12,813 nucleotides of DNA from an uncultured Bacillota bacterium (lineage in GTDB: Bacteria; Bacillota_I; Bacilli_A; RF39; UBA660): assembly GCA_948466105.1 (NCBI GenBank), contig CAOJZR010000006.1, forward strand, positions 1 through 12,813, given 5' to 3'. Numbering within the stretch: position 1 is the stretch's first letter; every line of letters starts with the position of its first letter. The position numbers and the translations under genes are program-made. The notes beneath the pieces were generated by a model that was not told the origin of the DNA, did not search any database, and saw only the letters and a list, made by a program, of their open reading frames with translations. Positions 6,495-12,813 of the stretch are shown piece after piece.

Positions 6495-7640
6495 AAAAAA
6501 ACTCATATAAATTAAAAAACCAGTAAATATTGTTGTCATAATAACACCATTTATTTTTTCTTCTTTACTTGATTTATATTTAACACCAAGGGCCATAGCA
6601 ATAAGAATACCACCAATCATTCCACCAATATGAGCAGCATTATTAATGCCACTTGTTGTAAAACCAATTAATAAATTAATTACAATAAGAGGAATTATTT
6701 GAGAGCGAATAACGCTTCCTAAATAAACACGATAGTGATATCCAAAATATAGTAAAGCTCCTAAGAGGCCAAAAATAGCTCCACTAGCTCCTGCACTAAT
6801 ACCAGTTGTAAATAACAATGAAAGAAGATTTCCTGTTAAGGCACTAAACAAATAGATAATTAAAAATTTTATTTTGCCAAAAAAATTTTCTAATTGTGGA
6901 CCAATAACATATAAAGCATAATTATTAAAAAGGAAATGAACTACACCAATATGTAGAAAAGCACTAGTAATAAGGCGGTAATACTCCCCCATTTTAATAA
7001 GTATAGGCACATTAGCTCCAAAATCAATCAATGTTTGAGCATCTCTACTACCACTACCTATAATATACATAGCTAAAAAAATAATAGTATTAACTAAAAT
7101 AAGGAGATATGTTACTATTGGTTTGCTTTCTTTAAAAACTTCTTCATTTTTTTTAACTTCCTCTTCACTATAACTATTAATTTCTGCTGTTAATTTATTA
7201 AATAATTCTAATCCTTTTTCTGTAAATAAAGTCTTTGTAGTAATAGTTGGAAAGGCATCAATTATAAAACGATATTTACTAATGTCTTTCATACTTTTCA
7301 AATCAGCACAATAAATATTACTATATGTGGCATTGTCCAATTTTACATTATCACCTAAATTAACAAAAATACTAATTGTATTAACATTATGCATAAATGT
7401 TTTTTTTCTAATAGAACGAATAACACGCTTTGTTCTATAGGCATCAAAATCAAGTTGTTCATTATTATGAATATAATTAGAAACAATTCTAACAATTTTA
7501 TAATCACTTTTTAAATTTTCTAACCAAATTTCATTTTCAGCTCCATGTAATATAATAGGATTGTATCCTTCTTCTATAATAAAATAGTGTAATAGCTTGA
7601 TAACAATTTCATCTTTTTTGGTAACTACAACATTATTCAT
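6489..7640 (-). CDS. Rhomboid family intramembrane serine protease with a cytoplasmic N-terminal domain
   Basis: Rhomboids cleave transmembrane substrates inside the membrane with a Ser-His dyad. From the ATG at 7640 the protein has 383 residues. Residues 1 to about 172 are soluble and have no motif I can name; their layout recalls the N-terminal domain of Bacillus GluP (YqgP). The rhomboid core begins at about 174 and contains the HxxxNN loop (FLHIGVVHFLFNN), catalytic Ser286 in GASGAIFG, and catalytic His337 in NNAAHIGGMIGG. About seven spans fit, the last at the extreme C-terminus. The TPR tail of GluP is absent. The frame extends to a GTG at 7649, but AGGTG stands 6 bases before the ATG at 7640, so I take the ATG. 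It follows rluD by 9 bases and is last in the lspA operon. Confidence 0.9.
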   Translation of the reverse strand: MNNVVVTKKDEIVIKLLHYFIIEEGYNPIILHGAENEIWLENLKSDYKIVRIVSNYIHNNEQLDFDAYRTKRVIRSIRKKTFMHNVNTISIFVNLGDNVKLDNATYSNIYCADLKSMKDISKYRFIIDAFPTITTKTLFTEKGLELFNKLTAEINSYSEEEVKKNEEVFKESKPIVTYLLILVNTIIFLAMYIIGSGSRDAQTLIDFGANVPILIKMGEYYRLITSAFLHIGVVHFLFNNYALYVIGPQLENFFGKIKFLIIYLFSALTGNLLSLLFTTGISAGASGAIFGLLGALLYFGYHYRVYLGSVIRSQIIPLIVINLLIGFTTSGINNAAHIGGMIGGILIAMALGVKYKSSKEEKINGVIMTTIFTGFLIYMSFFR

Positions 7641-7649
7641 ATTTAACAC

Positions 7650-8534
7650 CTACTCTTCATAATTTTTCATAATCTTTAAAATTTTAGCTGGAATATCACT
7701 AGTAAACTCTAAATATTCATTAGTACGTGGATGAACAAAACCTAATTTCTTAGCATGTAAACACTGACCTTCATCATTAATAAGCTTGCGCTTACCATAA
7801 ACAGGATCATTAACAATTGGATAACCAATATAAGCCATATGAACTCTTATTTGATGAGTACGACCTGTTTCAAGTCTTAATTCAATCAAAGTCGCTTCTT
7901 TAAATCGTTTTAACACTTTAAAATGAGTAACTGCTTTTTTACCATTCTTGGTAACACTCATTTTTTTGCGATTTTCTTCATCACGACCAATTGGTGCATC
8001 AATAGTTCCTGTGTCATGATTAATACGACCATGAACTAAAGCAACATATTCTCTTGTAGTTGTTTTAAGCGCTAATTGTTTAGCTAAAGCTTCATGGGTA
8101 AAGTCATTTTTAGCCACCATTAATAAGCCTGTTGTATATGCATCAATTCGATGAACAATTCCTGGTCTAAATGAACCATTAATAGAACTTAGATTTTTTG
8201 AATAATATAAAAGTGCATTTACAAGTGTTTTATGGGTGTTACCTACAGCTGGATGCACAACCATGCCATTTTCTTTATCAACAACAAGCAAATCATCATC
8301 TTCATAAACAATATTTAAAGCTATATTCTCACCCTTAAGGCTATCATCAGGTTGTTCATAATTAATTTTAATAGTATCATCTTTTTTAATTAAATAGCCA
8401 CTTTTAACTTTTCTATCATTAACAGTTATATTTTCCTGTTTGATTAATCTTTGAATTTGACTACGGCTCATACTTAACTTAGAGATTAAATAGTTATCTA
8501 ATCTAACATTTTCGCTATCACTTATGATGTTCAT
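7650..8534 (-). CDS. rluD: RluA/RluD-family 23S rRNA pseudouridine synthase
   Basis: The protein converts uridine to pseudouridine in RNA; RluD-type enzymes act on 23S rRNA helix 69. It has 294 residues from the ATG at 8534. The N-terminal S4 RNA-binding domain covers about 10-60 (RLDNYLISKLSMSRSQIQRL). The catalytic domain carries GIVHRIDAYTTG with Asp131 as the catalytic aspartate; Ile replaces the usual Leu of HRLD and TTG the usual TSG, both conservative. Later motifs TGRTHQIRVHM and the closing VNDPVYG are intact. The frame runs to a GTG at 8543, but AAGGAG covers that codon and lies 8 bases before the ATG, which decides the start. It overlaps lspA by 17 bases, the common Firmicute lspA-rluD (ylyB) pair. 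Exact target positions cannot be told from sequence. Confidence 0.93.
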   Translation of the reverse strand: MNIISDSENVRLDNYLISKLSMSRSQIQRLIKQENITVNDRKVKSGYLIKKDDTIKINYEQPDDSLKGENIALNIVYEDDDLLVVDKENGMVVHPAVGNTHKTLVNALLYYSKNLSSINGSFRPGIVHRIDAYTTGLLMVAKNDFTHEALAKQLALKTTTREYVALVHGRINHDTGTIDAPIGRDEENRKKMSVTKNGKKAVTHFKVLKRFKEATLIELRLETGRTHQIRVHMAYIGYPIVNDPVYGKRKLINDEGQCLHAKKLGFVHPRTNEYLEFTSDIPAKILKIMKNYEE

Positions 8535-8982
8535 GAATTTCACTCCTTATAGATAACCAAAGAATAATTATAACTGATATAACAATAAAAATATCAGCTA
8601 AATTAAAGATAGGAAAATTATATTTAAATAATTCAAATGATAGATAATCAATAACATAACCATAAAAAACGCGGTCAACTAAATTACCTATAATCCCACC
8701 AATTAAAGCACCATATAAAAGTTGTTCTTTTTTATTTATTTGCTTATTATAAATAAATAAAAAATAAATAACATTAATAGCAATTATAGAAACAAGTATT
8801 AAAAATAAAGTAGCATTTTTTAAAATACTAAAAGCTGCCCCACTATTACCTACTAGATTAATAGTAAAAAAATTTTTAATAATTGCTAGTTCATCATTGA
8901 AGTTCATATTAAAAACAATGATATTTTTAACAATCTGATCTACTAAGGCAAAAAGAAAACTGTATGTTAAAACTTTTTTCAT
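8518..8982 (-). CDS. lspA: Lipoprotein signal peptidase (signal peptidase II)
   Basis: LspA is an aspartyl protease in the cytoplasmic membrane that removes the signal peptide of diacylglyceryl-modified prolipoproteins. The 154 residues and four membrane spans fit. Conserved boxes are visible: Asp15 with Gln (VDQIVK), VGNSGAAFSIL (44-54), IGNLVDRVFYGYVIDYL with catalytic Asp103, and FPIFNLADIFI with catalytic Asp130. Its start (ATG 8982) has GGTGG a few bases upstream. It is first in an operon with rluD and a rhomboid protease, so two intramembrane proteases share one transcript. The FMN-binding lipoprotein encoded just upstream is an obvious substrate. Confidence 0.95.
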   Translation of the reverse strand: MKKVLTYSFLFALVDQIVKNIIVFNMNFNDELAIIKNFFTINLVGNSGAAFSILKNATLFLILVSIIAINVIYFLFIYNKQINKKEQLLYGALIGGIIGNLVDRVFYGYVIDYLSFELFKYNFPIFNLADIFIVISVIIILWLSIRSEIHEHHK

Positions 8983-8997
8983 ATAACCACCATAATA

Positions 8998-9025
8998 ATT
9001 ATATCATCAATTCCTTTTTTGTCAA
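8998..9025 (-). promoter_or_regulatory. Strong promoter of the lspA-rluD-rhomboid operon, very close to the start codon
   Basis: TTGACA (9025-9020) and TATAAT (9003-8998) are both full consensus, with a 16-base spacer and an extended TG before the -10. Only 15 bases separate the -10 from the lspA ATG, so the expected transcript has a leader of about 8-9 bases that holds little more than GGTGG. Confidence 0.75.
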
Positions 9026-9073
9026 AGCATAGGCAGGACACTAAAACTTAATTCTTTAACTATAATTTTATAT

Positions 9074-9103
9074 AAAAAAAAGCCATTATGATTATTTGGC
9101 TTT
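9074..9103 (-). terminator. Intrinsic terminator after the FMN-binding lipoprotein gene
   Basis: AAAGCCA (9079-9085) and TGGCTTT (9097-9103) form a 7-bp stem with an 11-base loop, followed on the minus strand by a T run (8 T counting the end of the arm). The stop codon of the lipoprotein gene lies in the loop. It closes the flavin cluster. Confidence 0.7.
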
Positions 9104-9538
9104 ATTAATTGCTTCAGTTAAAGCTTCAGTTAAAGCATTTATTTTTATTGTGCATCCACTAACAGTATCGGTTTTTCCATCTTCATTTAGTTTTAAAAAA
9201 TCAATTCCTTGCTCTTTAACTACTTTATCTTCTAATAGTTTTATTTGTTCATGCCATTCTAAAGTCGCATTAGGATTAGACTTCATATTATAATTATCTC
9301 CTAATGTTTTCTTAGTTGTTACAATTCCATCTTTTGTATATGTAGTATCTAAATAAACAGCTTTAATAGTTCCTTTAGCATCAACATATACTACAGCTGT
9401 TGCAGTATTTAAGCCACCACCATAATTATCAACGGCACTTCCAAAATATAAACCTTCTTTATAGTTGCCTTTTACTTTTTCACAACCTGTTAATAAAATG
9501 ATACTTAAAGCTAAAAAAATAACTAATACCTTTTTCAT
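9092..9538 (-). CDS. FMN-binding-domain lipoprotein, PplA-like
   Basis: This is a predicted surface lipoprotein carrying covalent FMN as an electron carrier. The signal peptide has 18 residues, with lipobox LTGC and lipidated Cys19. One FMN-binding domain (about 26-146) follows: EGLYFGSAVDNYGGG, VYVDAKGTIKAVYLD, and the flavinylation motif DTVSGCT at 124-130, where Thr130 would take FMN through a phosphoester bond made by ApbE. Cys129 replaces the usual Ala of SGAT. Listeria PplA has two such domains and a longer linker; this 148-residue form has one. GGAGG stands 6-7 bases before the ATG. The apbE-, eetA- and eetB-like genes upstream support a role in flavin-based electron transfer outside the membrane. 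An RnfG-like role is less likely because it is a lipoprotein and no other rnf gene is seen. Confidence 0.88.
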   Translation of the reverse strand: MKKVLVIFLALSIILLTGCEKVKGNYKEGLYFGSAVDNYGGGLNTATAVVYVDAKGTIKAVYLDTTYTKDGIVTTKKTLGDNYNMKSNPNATLEWHEQIKLLEDKVVKEQGIDFLKLNEDGKTDTVSGCTIKINALTEALTEAINKAK

Positions 9539-9563
9539 TTTCTTCCTCCATTTTTCTAACCTA

Positions 9564-9592
9564 ATTATACATGATTAAAAAAAAATTTACAA
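9564..9592 (-). promoter_or_regulatory. Putative separate promoter of the FMN-binding lipoprotein
   Basis: TTGTAA (9592-9587) and TATAAT (9569-9564) on the minus strand are 17 bases apart. The spacer contains a T9 run. It overlaps the stop of the upstream Gx-family gene and would let the lipoprotein be made in excess of the membrane components. Confidence 0.5.
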
Positions 9593-10084
9593 TATATTTT
9601 TAAATTGATTGACTAGTTCTTTACTTATTAACCCAGTTAATATACCAGTTGGAACAGAAAGCAACATAATATATGGTAGATAATATATAGCACCATTTCC
9701 TGTAAAAAGAATTGCAACTAATATTTGACCAACGCTATGACAAAGAGAACCTATAATACTAACACCTATTAAAGAAAAAAAGTTGGTTTTTTTTACTAAA
9801 GTCATAACTAACAAAGAAAATATTGCTCCGCTTAGACTAAATAAAAAAGTTATGCTAAAAACACCAGTTCTTAAAATTCCTACTAAAAAAACACGACTAA
9901 CTGATAAATATATAGCATCTTTAAAACCATATATATAAAGTGTAAGTAAAATAATGATATTCGCAAGTCCTAATTTAAAACCTGGAATCATCCCATTAAA
10001 AATGGGCAAAAAACTTTCTATAATATTTAAAACAACACTTAAAGCAAGTAACATTGATAATCTTGTAAATTTTCTTAATTCCAT
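9587..10084 (-). CDS. Gx transporter family / heptaprenyl diphosphate synthase component I-like membrane protein, EetB-like
   Basis: The 165-residue, strongly hydrophobic protein has about five membrane spans and the family opening LSMLLALSVVLNIIESFLP followed by GFKLGLANIIILL. It belongs to the family often named heptaprenyl diphosphate synthase component I or Gx transporter. In Listeria flavin-based electron transfer the family member is EetB, needed for extracellular electron transfer and thought to act in the membrane. Here it follows the NusG-II gene by 3 bases, with GAGG before its ATG, which fits the EetA-EetB pairing. The old name is misleading: no component II prenyltransferase is present. 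Whether it moves flavin or quinone species or conducts electrons cannot be read from sequence. Confidence 0.85.
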   Translation of the reverse strand: MELRKFTRLSMLLALSVVLNIIESFLPIFNGMIPGFKLGLANIIILLTLYIYGFKDAIYLSVSRVFLVGILRTGVFSITFLFSLSGAIFSLLVMTLVKKTNFFSLIGVSIIGSLCHSVGQILVAILFTGNGAIYYLPYIMLLSVPTGILTGLISKELVNQFKNIL

Positions 10085-10087
10085 TTT

Positions 10088-10438
10088 CTACCTCACTACT
10101 GTATCTATTTCTTCATTAGCTATTTTAATAACGATTTTATTTGGTAAACAAACTATTGTCTCATAACTTTTTTTTATATACCCTTGACGGCTACATATAT
10201 GATAAGGACTATTTTCTGCTACAACTCTAACACCATGGCTATTTACTTCAATTTTAACTTTTCCTTTAGCTCCTTCAACTTCATATATACCATTTTGCTT
10301 TAAATCAAGTTGAAGTATAGCTTTAGAATCATAATAGACAATAGCTTTATTTCCTTCTTTTTTTTTAAACCATATAAGCATTATTAAAGATGATATTATT
10401 AAAATAGTTATTATTAAAATGACATCACTTTTCTTCAT
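10088..10438 (-). CDS. NusG domain II-containing protein, EetA-like
   Basis: The 116-residue protein has an N-terminal membrane anchor (about 6-24) and one NusG domain II outside the membrane. The family signature is plain: SPYHICSRQGYIKK (77-90) and ETIVCLPNKIVI (93-104), with Cys82 and Cys97 at the conserved positions. Such proteins are the EetA component of flavin-based electron transfer loci and also neighbour rnf or flavin genes in other anaerobes. The start lies inside the end of apbE (14-base overlap), and the stop is 3 bases before the EetB-like gene, so the three are translated from one message. No transcription-factor role is implied by the domain name. Confidence 0.88.
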   Translation of the reverse strand: MKKSDVILIITILIISSLIMLIWFKKKEGNKAIVYYDSKAILQLDLKQNGIYEVEGAKGKVKIEVNSHGVRVVAENSPYHICSRQGYIKKSYETIVCLPNKIVIKIANEEIDTVVR

Positions 10439-11435
10439 ATTTGTCTATTCCTTTTGAGGTAATTATTTGATTATCATTGGTATACCAGATGGCTTCAGCT
10501 TCATAATTTTCAAGAAATTTTAAACCTTTATCAATATCCATTAAAAATAATGTTGTTGATAAGGCATCAGCTAAGGCACTGTCTTTGGTTATAACAGTTA
10601 CGCTTTTCATATAAGCACTTGGATATAAAGTAGTAGGATCAATAATATGAGAATATATTTTACCATCGATTTCATAAAAACGTTCATAGCTTCCACTTGT
10701 AACGACACTTATATTTTCAGCGTTTATAACATCAATTAGCCCATCATCTTTATTTGGACTTTGAATGCCAATTCTATATTTACCTTTGTTATAATGTTTA
10801 CCAACTAAAACATTACCACCAGCATTGATGATATACTTATCAAGGCCTATACTATTTAAGTATTCACCTACGATTTTAGTTGTATAGCCTTTACTAATGG
10901 CACCTAAATCAATATTAGGACGATTATTTAAGATTTGACCATCTTTGAGAATAATTTTTTTAATATCTGTATTTTGTTTTTGTAATTCTTCTTTTGTTGG
11001 AAGTGAAGTGCCTTTGTCACGATATTTTTTCCAAATATCGGTAATACTACCCATATTTATGTTTAATAAACCATTACTTTTATCATAAAAGTCAAGACCA
11101 TAGTTAATTAAATCGTAAAGTTTAGTATCTATTTTTAAATATTTATCTTTATCATAGTTGGTATTAATATAATAAATATTGATTATATCTTTATAATTAT
11201 TATATTTATCACTTAACATGTGGTACTCTTTATAGATGTTTTCTATTTCGTTTAAAGCTGTTTGAGCTTTTTCTTTGTTTTTAGAAAAGATGCGCACATT
11301 TATATAAGTGTCCATGTAATAAAGATCTCTTGAAAATTCTTGTTGTTTTTGCCTATTTATTAATAAATAAGTAATTAAAATAATTATAATTAATAAAAGA
11401 AGATAATTAATATATTTTTTTAAAAATCTTAACAT
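10425..11435 (-). CDS. apbE: Membrane-anchored FAD:protein FMN transferase (ApbE family, FmnB-like)
   Basis: ApbE transfers FMN from FAD to a Thr or Ser of secreted proteins, leaving a covalent phosphoester-linked flavin. The protein has 336 residues, normal for the family. Residues 10-26 form an uncleaved membrane anchor with no lipobox Cys, unlike the lipoprotein form in Listeria. Core motifs are IDLGAISKGY (175-184), INAGGNVLV (203-211), VVTSGSYERFY (244-254), SHIIDP (262-267) and ALADALST with metal-binding Asp290 and Thr294. DPTTLYP has Leu where Gly is usual (DPxTGYP). It is first in the flavin cluster and its probable substrate is the lipoprotein encoded at the other end. The start ATG has its ribosome binding site 26 bases upstream, with a hairpin between. 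Confidence 0.93.
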   Translation of the reverse strand: MLRFLKKYINYLLLLIIIILITYLLINRQKQQEFSRDLYYMDTYINVRIFSKNKEKAQTALNEIENIYKEYHMLSDKYNNYKDIINIYYINTNYDKDKYLKIDTKLYDLINYGLDFYDKSNGLLNINMGSITDIWKKYRDKGTSLPTKEELQKQNTDIKKIILKDGQILNNRPNIDLGAISKGYTTKIVGEYLNSIGLDKYIINAGGNVLVGKHYNKGKYRIGIQSPNKDDGLIDVINAENISVVTSGSYERFYEIDGKIYSHIIDPTTLYPSAYMKSVTVITKDSALADALSTTLFLMDIDKGLKFLENYEAEAIWYTNDNQIITSKGIDKYEEK

Positions 11436-11467
11436 TTTTGTATACTTGCTAAAGCAAGTTTCACCTT
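11436..11467 (-). promoter_or_regulatory. Unusual apbE translation start: ribosome binding site and ATG separated by a hairpin
   Basis: On the minus strand AAGGTG (11467-11462) is 26 bases before the ATG. ACTTGC-TTTA-GCAAGT (11459-11444), a perfect 6-bp stem with a 4-base loop, lies between. Folding removes 16 bases and leaves an effective spacing of 10. A short frame from GTG 11464 (MKLALASIQKC, stop at 11429) also spans this stretch and overlaps the ATG. Confidence 0.55.
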
Positions 11468-11493
11468 CTTTCTTAAGTTTATAAACTAATTAT

Positions 11494-11499
11494 ATTATA
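11494..11499 (-). promoter_or_regulatory. Putative extended -10 element for the flavin operon
   Basis: The minus strand reads TGTTATAAT, a consensus extended -10, 59 bases before the apbE ATG. No good -35 stands at 16-18 bases. The transcript would include the hairpin leader described at the apbE start. Confidence 0.45.
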
Positions 11500-11505
11500 A
11501 CACTT

Positions 11506-11548
11506 AAAAAAAGTCACTAGTTTATTTAGTAGTTTCAGTAGACTTTTT
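11506..11548 (-). terminator. Possible second hairpin with T7 tail upstream of apbE
   Basis: AAAAAGTC and GACTTTTT pair (8 bp, extended by ACT/AGT past one bulged base) around an 18-base loop. T7 covers the end of the second arm on the minus strand. It follows the stronger hairpin at 11577-11603, so it may be a back-up terminator or a regulatory element just before the apbE promoter. Confidence 0.35.
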
Positions 11549-11576
11549 ATTTATTATTTTTGCAAATATTATAATT

Positions 11577-11603
11577 AAAAAGAATCATCATAATGATGAT
11601 TCT
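11577..11603 (-). terminator. Intrinsic terminator after the wall-binding membrane protein
   Basis: AGAATCATCA (11581-11590) pairs perfectly with TGATGATTCT (11594-11603) around a 3-base loop, a 10-bp stem, followed on the minus strand by TTTT. It stands 22 bases after the stop at 11625. Confidence 0.7.
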
Positions 11604-11624
11604 AAGCAAAAATATATAATCTAT

Positions 11625-12728
11625 TTAGTTTGGACGAATTATAAATTGATTAGAGATTGTATCGTTTGACTGTTTTAATTCATCAACAAAAGGTTTTAAA
11701 ATACTATAATCATATCCAACAGCTTTTAAGCGCTCTATCAATTCCTCGTTTTCTCCCCATTTACCATCAGCTATTTCTTTAATTATTTCTTCTTTTGGTC
11801 TTAATGCATTAAAAGGTATGTTATAATTCATTACATAAGTAACATAAGTTTGTATAGTAATATAATCGTATCCAGCTTCTTCTAGAGCTTTTCTACGTAT
11901 TTCTCCATCTCCCCATTTACCATAAATAACTATTTCCATAACAATTTCTTCTAAAGACTTTAAAGACAATTCAGTATTTTGCTCAATCGTTTTTTGTGTT
12001 TCTTTTATTAATAAGTCCTTTTTATCAAAGGAACTTCCTTCTGATAGAGTTGTCTTTGGTTCTTCATCTAAAAGGCTATATTCTAGATTTAAAAATGGAG
12101 TTGTATCTAAAGTGGTTAATAACTTAGGAGCAGATGTTGTGAATAATACTCCTCCTAATATTGCTCCTAAGACTCCTGCTTTTAAGGTATCTAAAACCAT
12201 AAATTTTCTAAGCTTCTCCCCAAACGTATTTGGTCTATATTCTCTAATTAACTCAATAATTTCTTCTTTAGAATTGGTAGAGAAAGCAGTAGATGGCATC
12301 ACTCTACCCTCTTTTATATAAGTTATTAATTCTTCTTCTAAGGAAGTGACTTTTTTTTCTAGTTTTTCCATTCTTTTTTCTAATTCGTTAACTCGTTTGT
12401 CAAAGGTTTTTCCCATTCTTTCTTCTGATTTGTTAGTTCCTTTTTTGAAGGGTTTCTTTTTATCTGCTCTACTAGTAAAATTGGCCGTAATTTTACTTGA
12501 TTTTGTACTTCCTAAGGAAATATTTAAATGACTATCTTCAATAATTTGTTTTAAAGCAGCTAGTAATTCCTTTTTATGACTAGAATTTAAATTTGATAAT
12601 TCCTTATATAACAACTCAATCTCATCAATTACTTCACTGTAATCATATTCTAATCCTTCTTCTTTTGCCATAAGAATTTCACTAAGTTTAGCTAATTTTC
12701 TTTTTAAAATCATAATCTCTGTATCCAT
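11625..12728 (-). CDS. Membrane protein linking a cytoplasmic coiled coil to two Cpl-7-like cell-wall-binding repeats
   Basis: I know no named gene with this layout. From ATG 12728 it has 367 residues. The N-terminal 170 are charged and helical, with a Lys-rich patch and a clear coiled coil at about 103-141 (heptads in VNELEKRMEKLEKKVTSLEE). One membrane span follows at about 183-199 (AGVLGAILGGVLFTTSAP), preceded by basic residues, so the N-terminus is predicted inside. After an acidic linker come two repeats of about 40 residues, GKWGDGEIRRKALEEAGYDY and GKWGENEELIERLKAVGYDY. They match the CW_7 (Cpl-7) pattern GKWGNG...R...L..AGYDY, known to bind muropeptides. ATG 12749 is possible, but AAGG 5 bases before 12728 is better. 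The frame is open to the right edge of the window, so a start outside cannot be excluded. Confidence 0.8.
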   Translation of the reverse strand: MDTEIMILKRKLAKLSEILMAKEEGLEYDYSEVIDEIELLYKELSNLNSSHKKELLAALKQIIEDSHLNISLGSTKSSKITANFTSRADKKKPFKKGTNKSEERMGKTFDKRVNELEKRMEKLEKKVTSLEEELITYIKEGRVMPSTAFSTNSKEEIIELIREYRPNTFGEKLRKFMVLDTLKAGVLGAILGGVLFTTSAPKLLTTLDTTPFLNLEYSLLDEEPKTTLSEGSSFDKKDLLIKETQKTIEQNTELSLKSLEEIVMEIVIYGKWGDGEIRRKALEEAGYDYITIQTYVTYVMNYNIPFNALRPKEEIIKEIADGKWGENEELIERLKAVGYDYSILKPFVDELKQSNDTISNQFIIRPN

Positions 12729-12813
12729 AGCAACCTTTTTTAGTTTCATTTGTAATTTTTTACATAATGGTTTTATTTTGACTAGTTTATCCTTGGGACT
12801 AAAATCTTGATTC

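Noticed and set aside
9110..9145. Tandem repeat GCTTCAGTTAAA near the end of the lipoprotein gene
   Set aside because: It encodes a simple helical LTEALTEA repeat at the C-terminus and shows no sign of being a functional DNA repeat.
9587..10084. Heptaprenyl diphosphate synthase component I as a functional name
   Set aside because: The family carries that name historically, but no component II gene is adjacent and the flavin-cluster context argues for an EetB-like role.
10088..10438. NusG-type transcription factor
   Set aside because: Only NusG domain II is present, behind a membrane anchor, with the Cys pattern of EetA-type proteins; there is no NGN or KOW pair of a true NusG.
1849..12531. 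Short plus-strand open frames (for example 1849-2091, 2523-2717, 4838-5110, 9096-9293, 12112-12321)
   Set aside because: All lie opposite or inside convincing minus-strand genes, are hydrophobic by reverse-complement composition, and show no recognisable family.

Overview
The window is a stretch of a low-GC (roughly 30% by eye) Bacillota chromosome. Every convincing gene lies on the minus strand, so genes are described from high to low coordinates. TGA is used as a stop (rsmE) and Trp is coded by TGG, so this is the standard bacterial code and not the Mycoplasma/Spiroplasma code. LspA, a lipoprotein, muropeptide-binding repeats and pilins point to a walled, single-membrane bacterium. An uncultured gut-type Bacilli or Erysipelotrichia lineage would fit, but that is inference. 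I see no rRNA, tRNA, CRISPR array, insertion sequence or prophage, and no gene-free stretch over 300 bases.

Layout, right to left. (1) 11.6-12.8 kb: a membrane protein with a cytoplasmic coiled coil, one membrane span and two Cpl-7-like wall-binding repeats outside. (2) 9.1-11.4 kb: a flavin module made of an ApbE FMN transferase, a NusG-domain-II protein (EetA-like), a Gx-family membrane protein (EetB-like) and a lipoprotein with one FMN-binding domain. This matches the core of the flavin-based extracellular electron transfer locus known from Listeria: ApbE would attach FMN covalently to the lipoprotein, and the two small proteins would pass electrons out through the membrane. (3) 6.5-9.0 kb: an lspA-rluD-rhomboid operon behind a strong promoter. 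(4) 5.5-6.3 kb: a type IV pilin-like protein with two C-terminal Ig-like domains and its own promoter. (5) 2.05-5.4 kb: rsmE and mtaB, neighbours in many Firmicutes, here separated by an acidic membrane-anchored protein and a small type IV pilin-like gene. (6) 1-2.0 kb: the 5' 666 codons of recD2, cut by the left edge.

The most striking signal is a run of ten G (minus strand) just inside the small pilin gene. The only start with a good ribosome binding site (ATG at 3756) is out of frame with the pilin in this sequence. Nine or twelve G would join it to the pilin frame. This looks like a slipped-strand on/off switch for a surface pilin, read here in the OFF state, although pseudogene decay or a homopolymer read error remain possible. 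Other points of note are the compact flavin electron-transfer set, the wall-tethering coiled-coil protein, a hairpin between the ribosome binding site and start codon of apbE, and an inverted repeat over the rsmE promoter.
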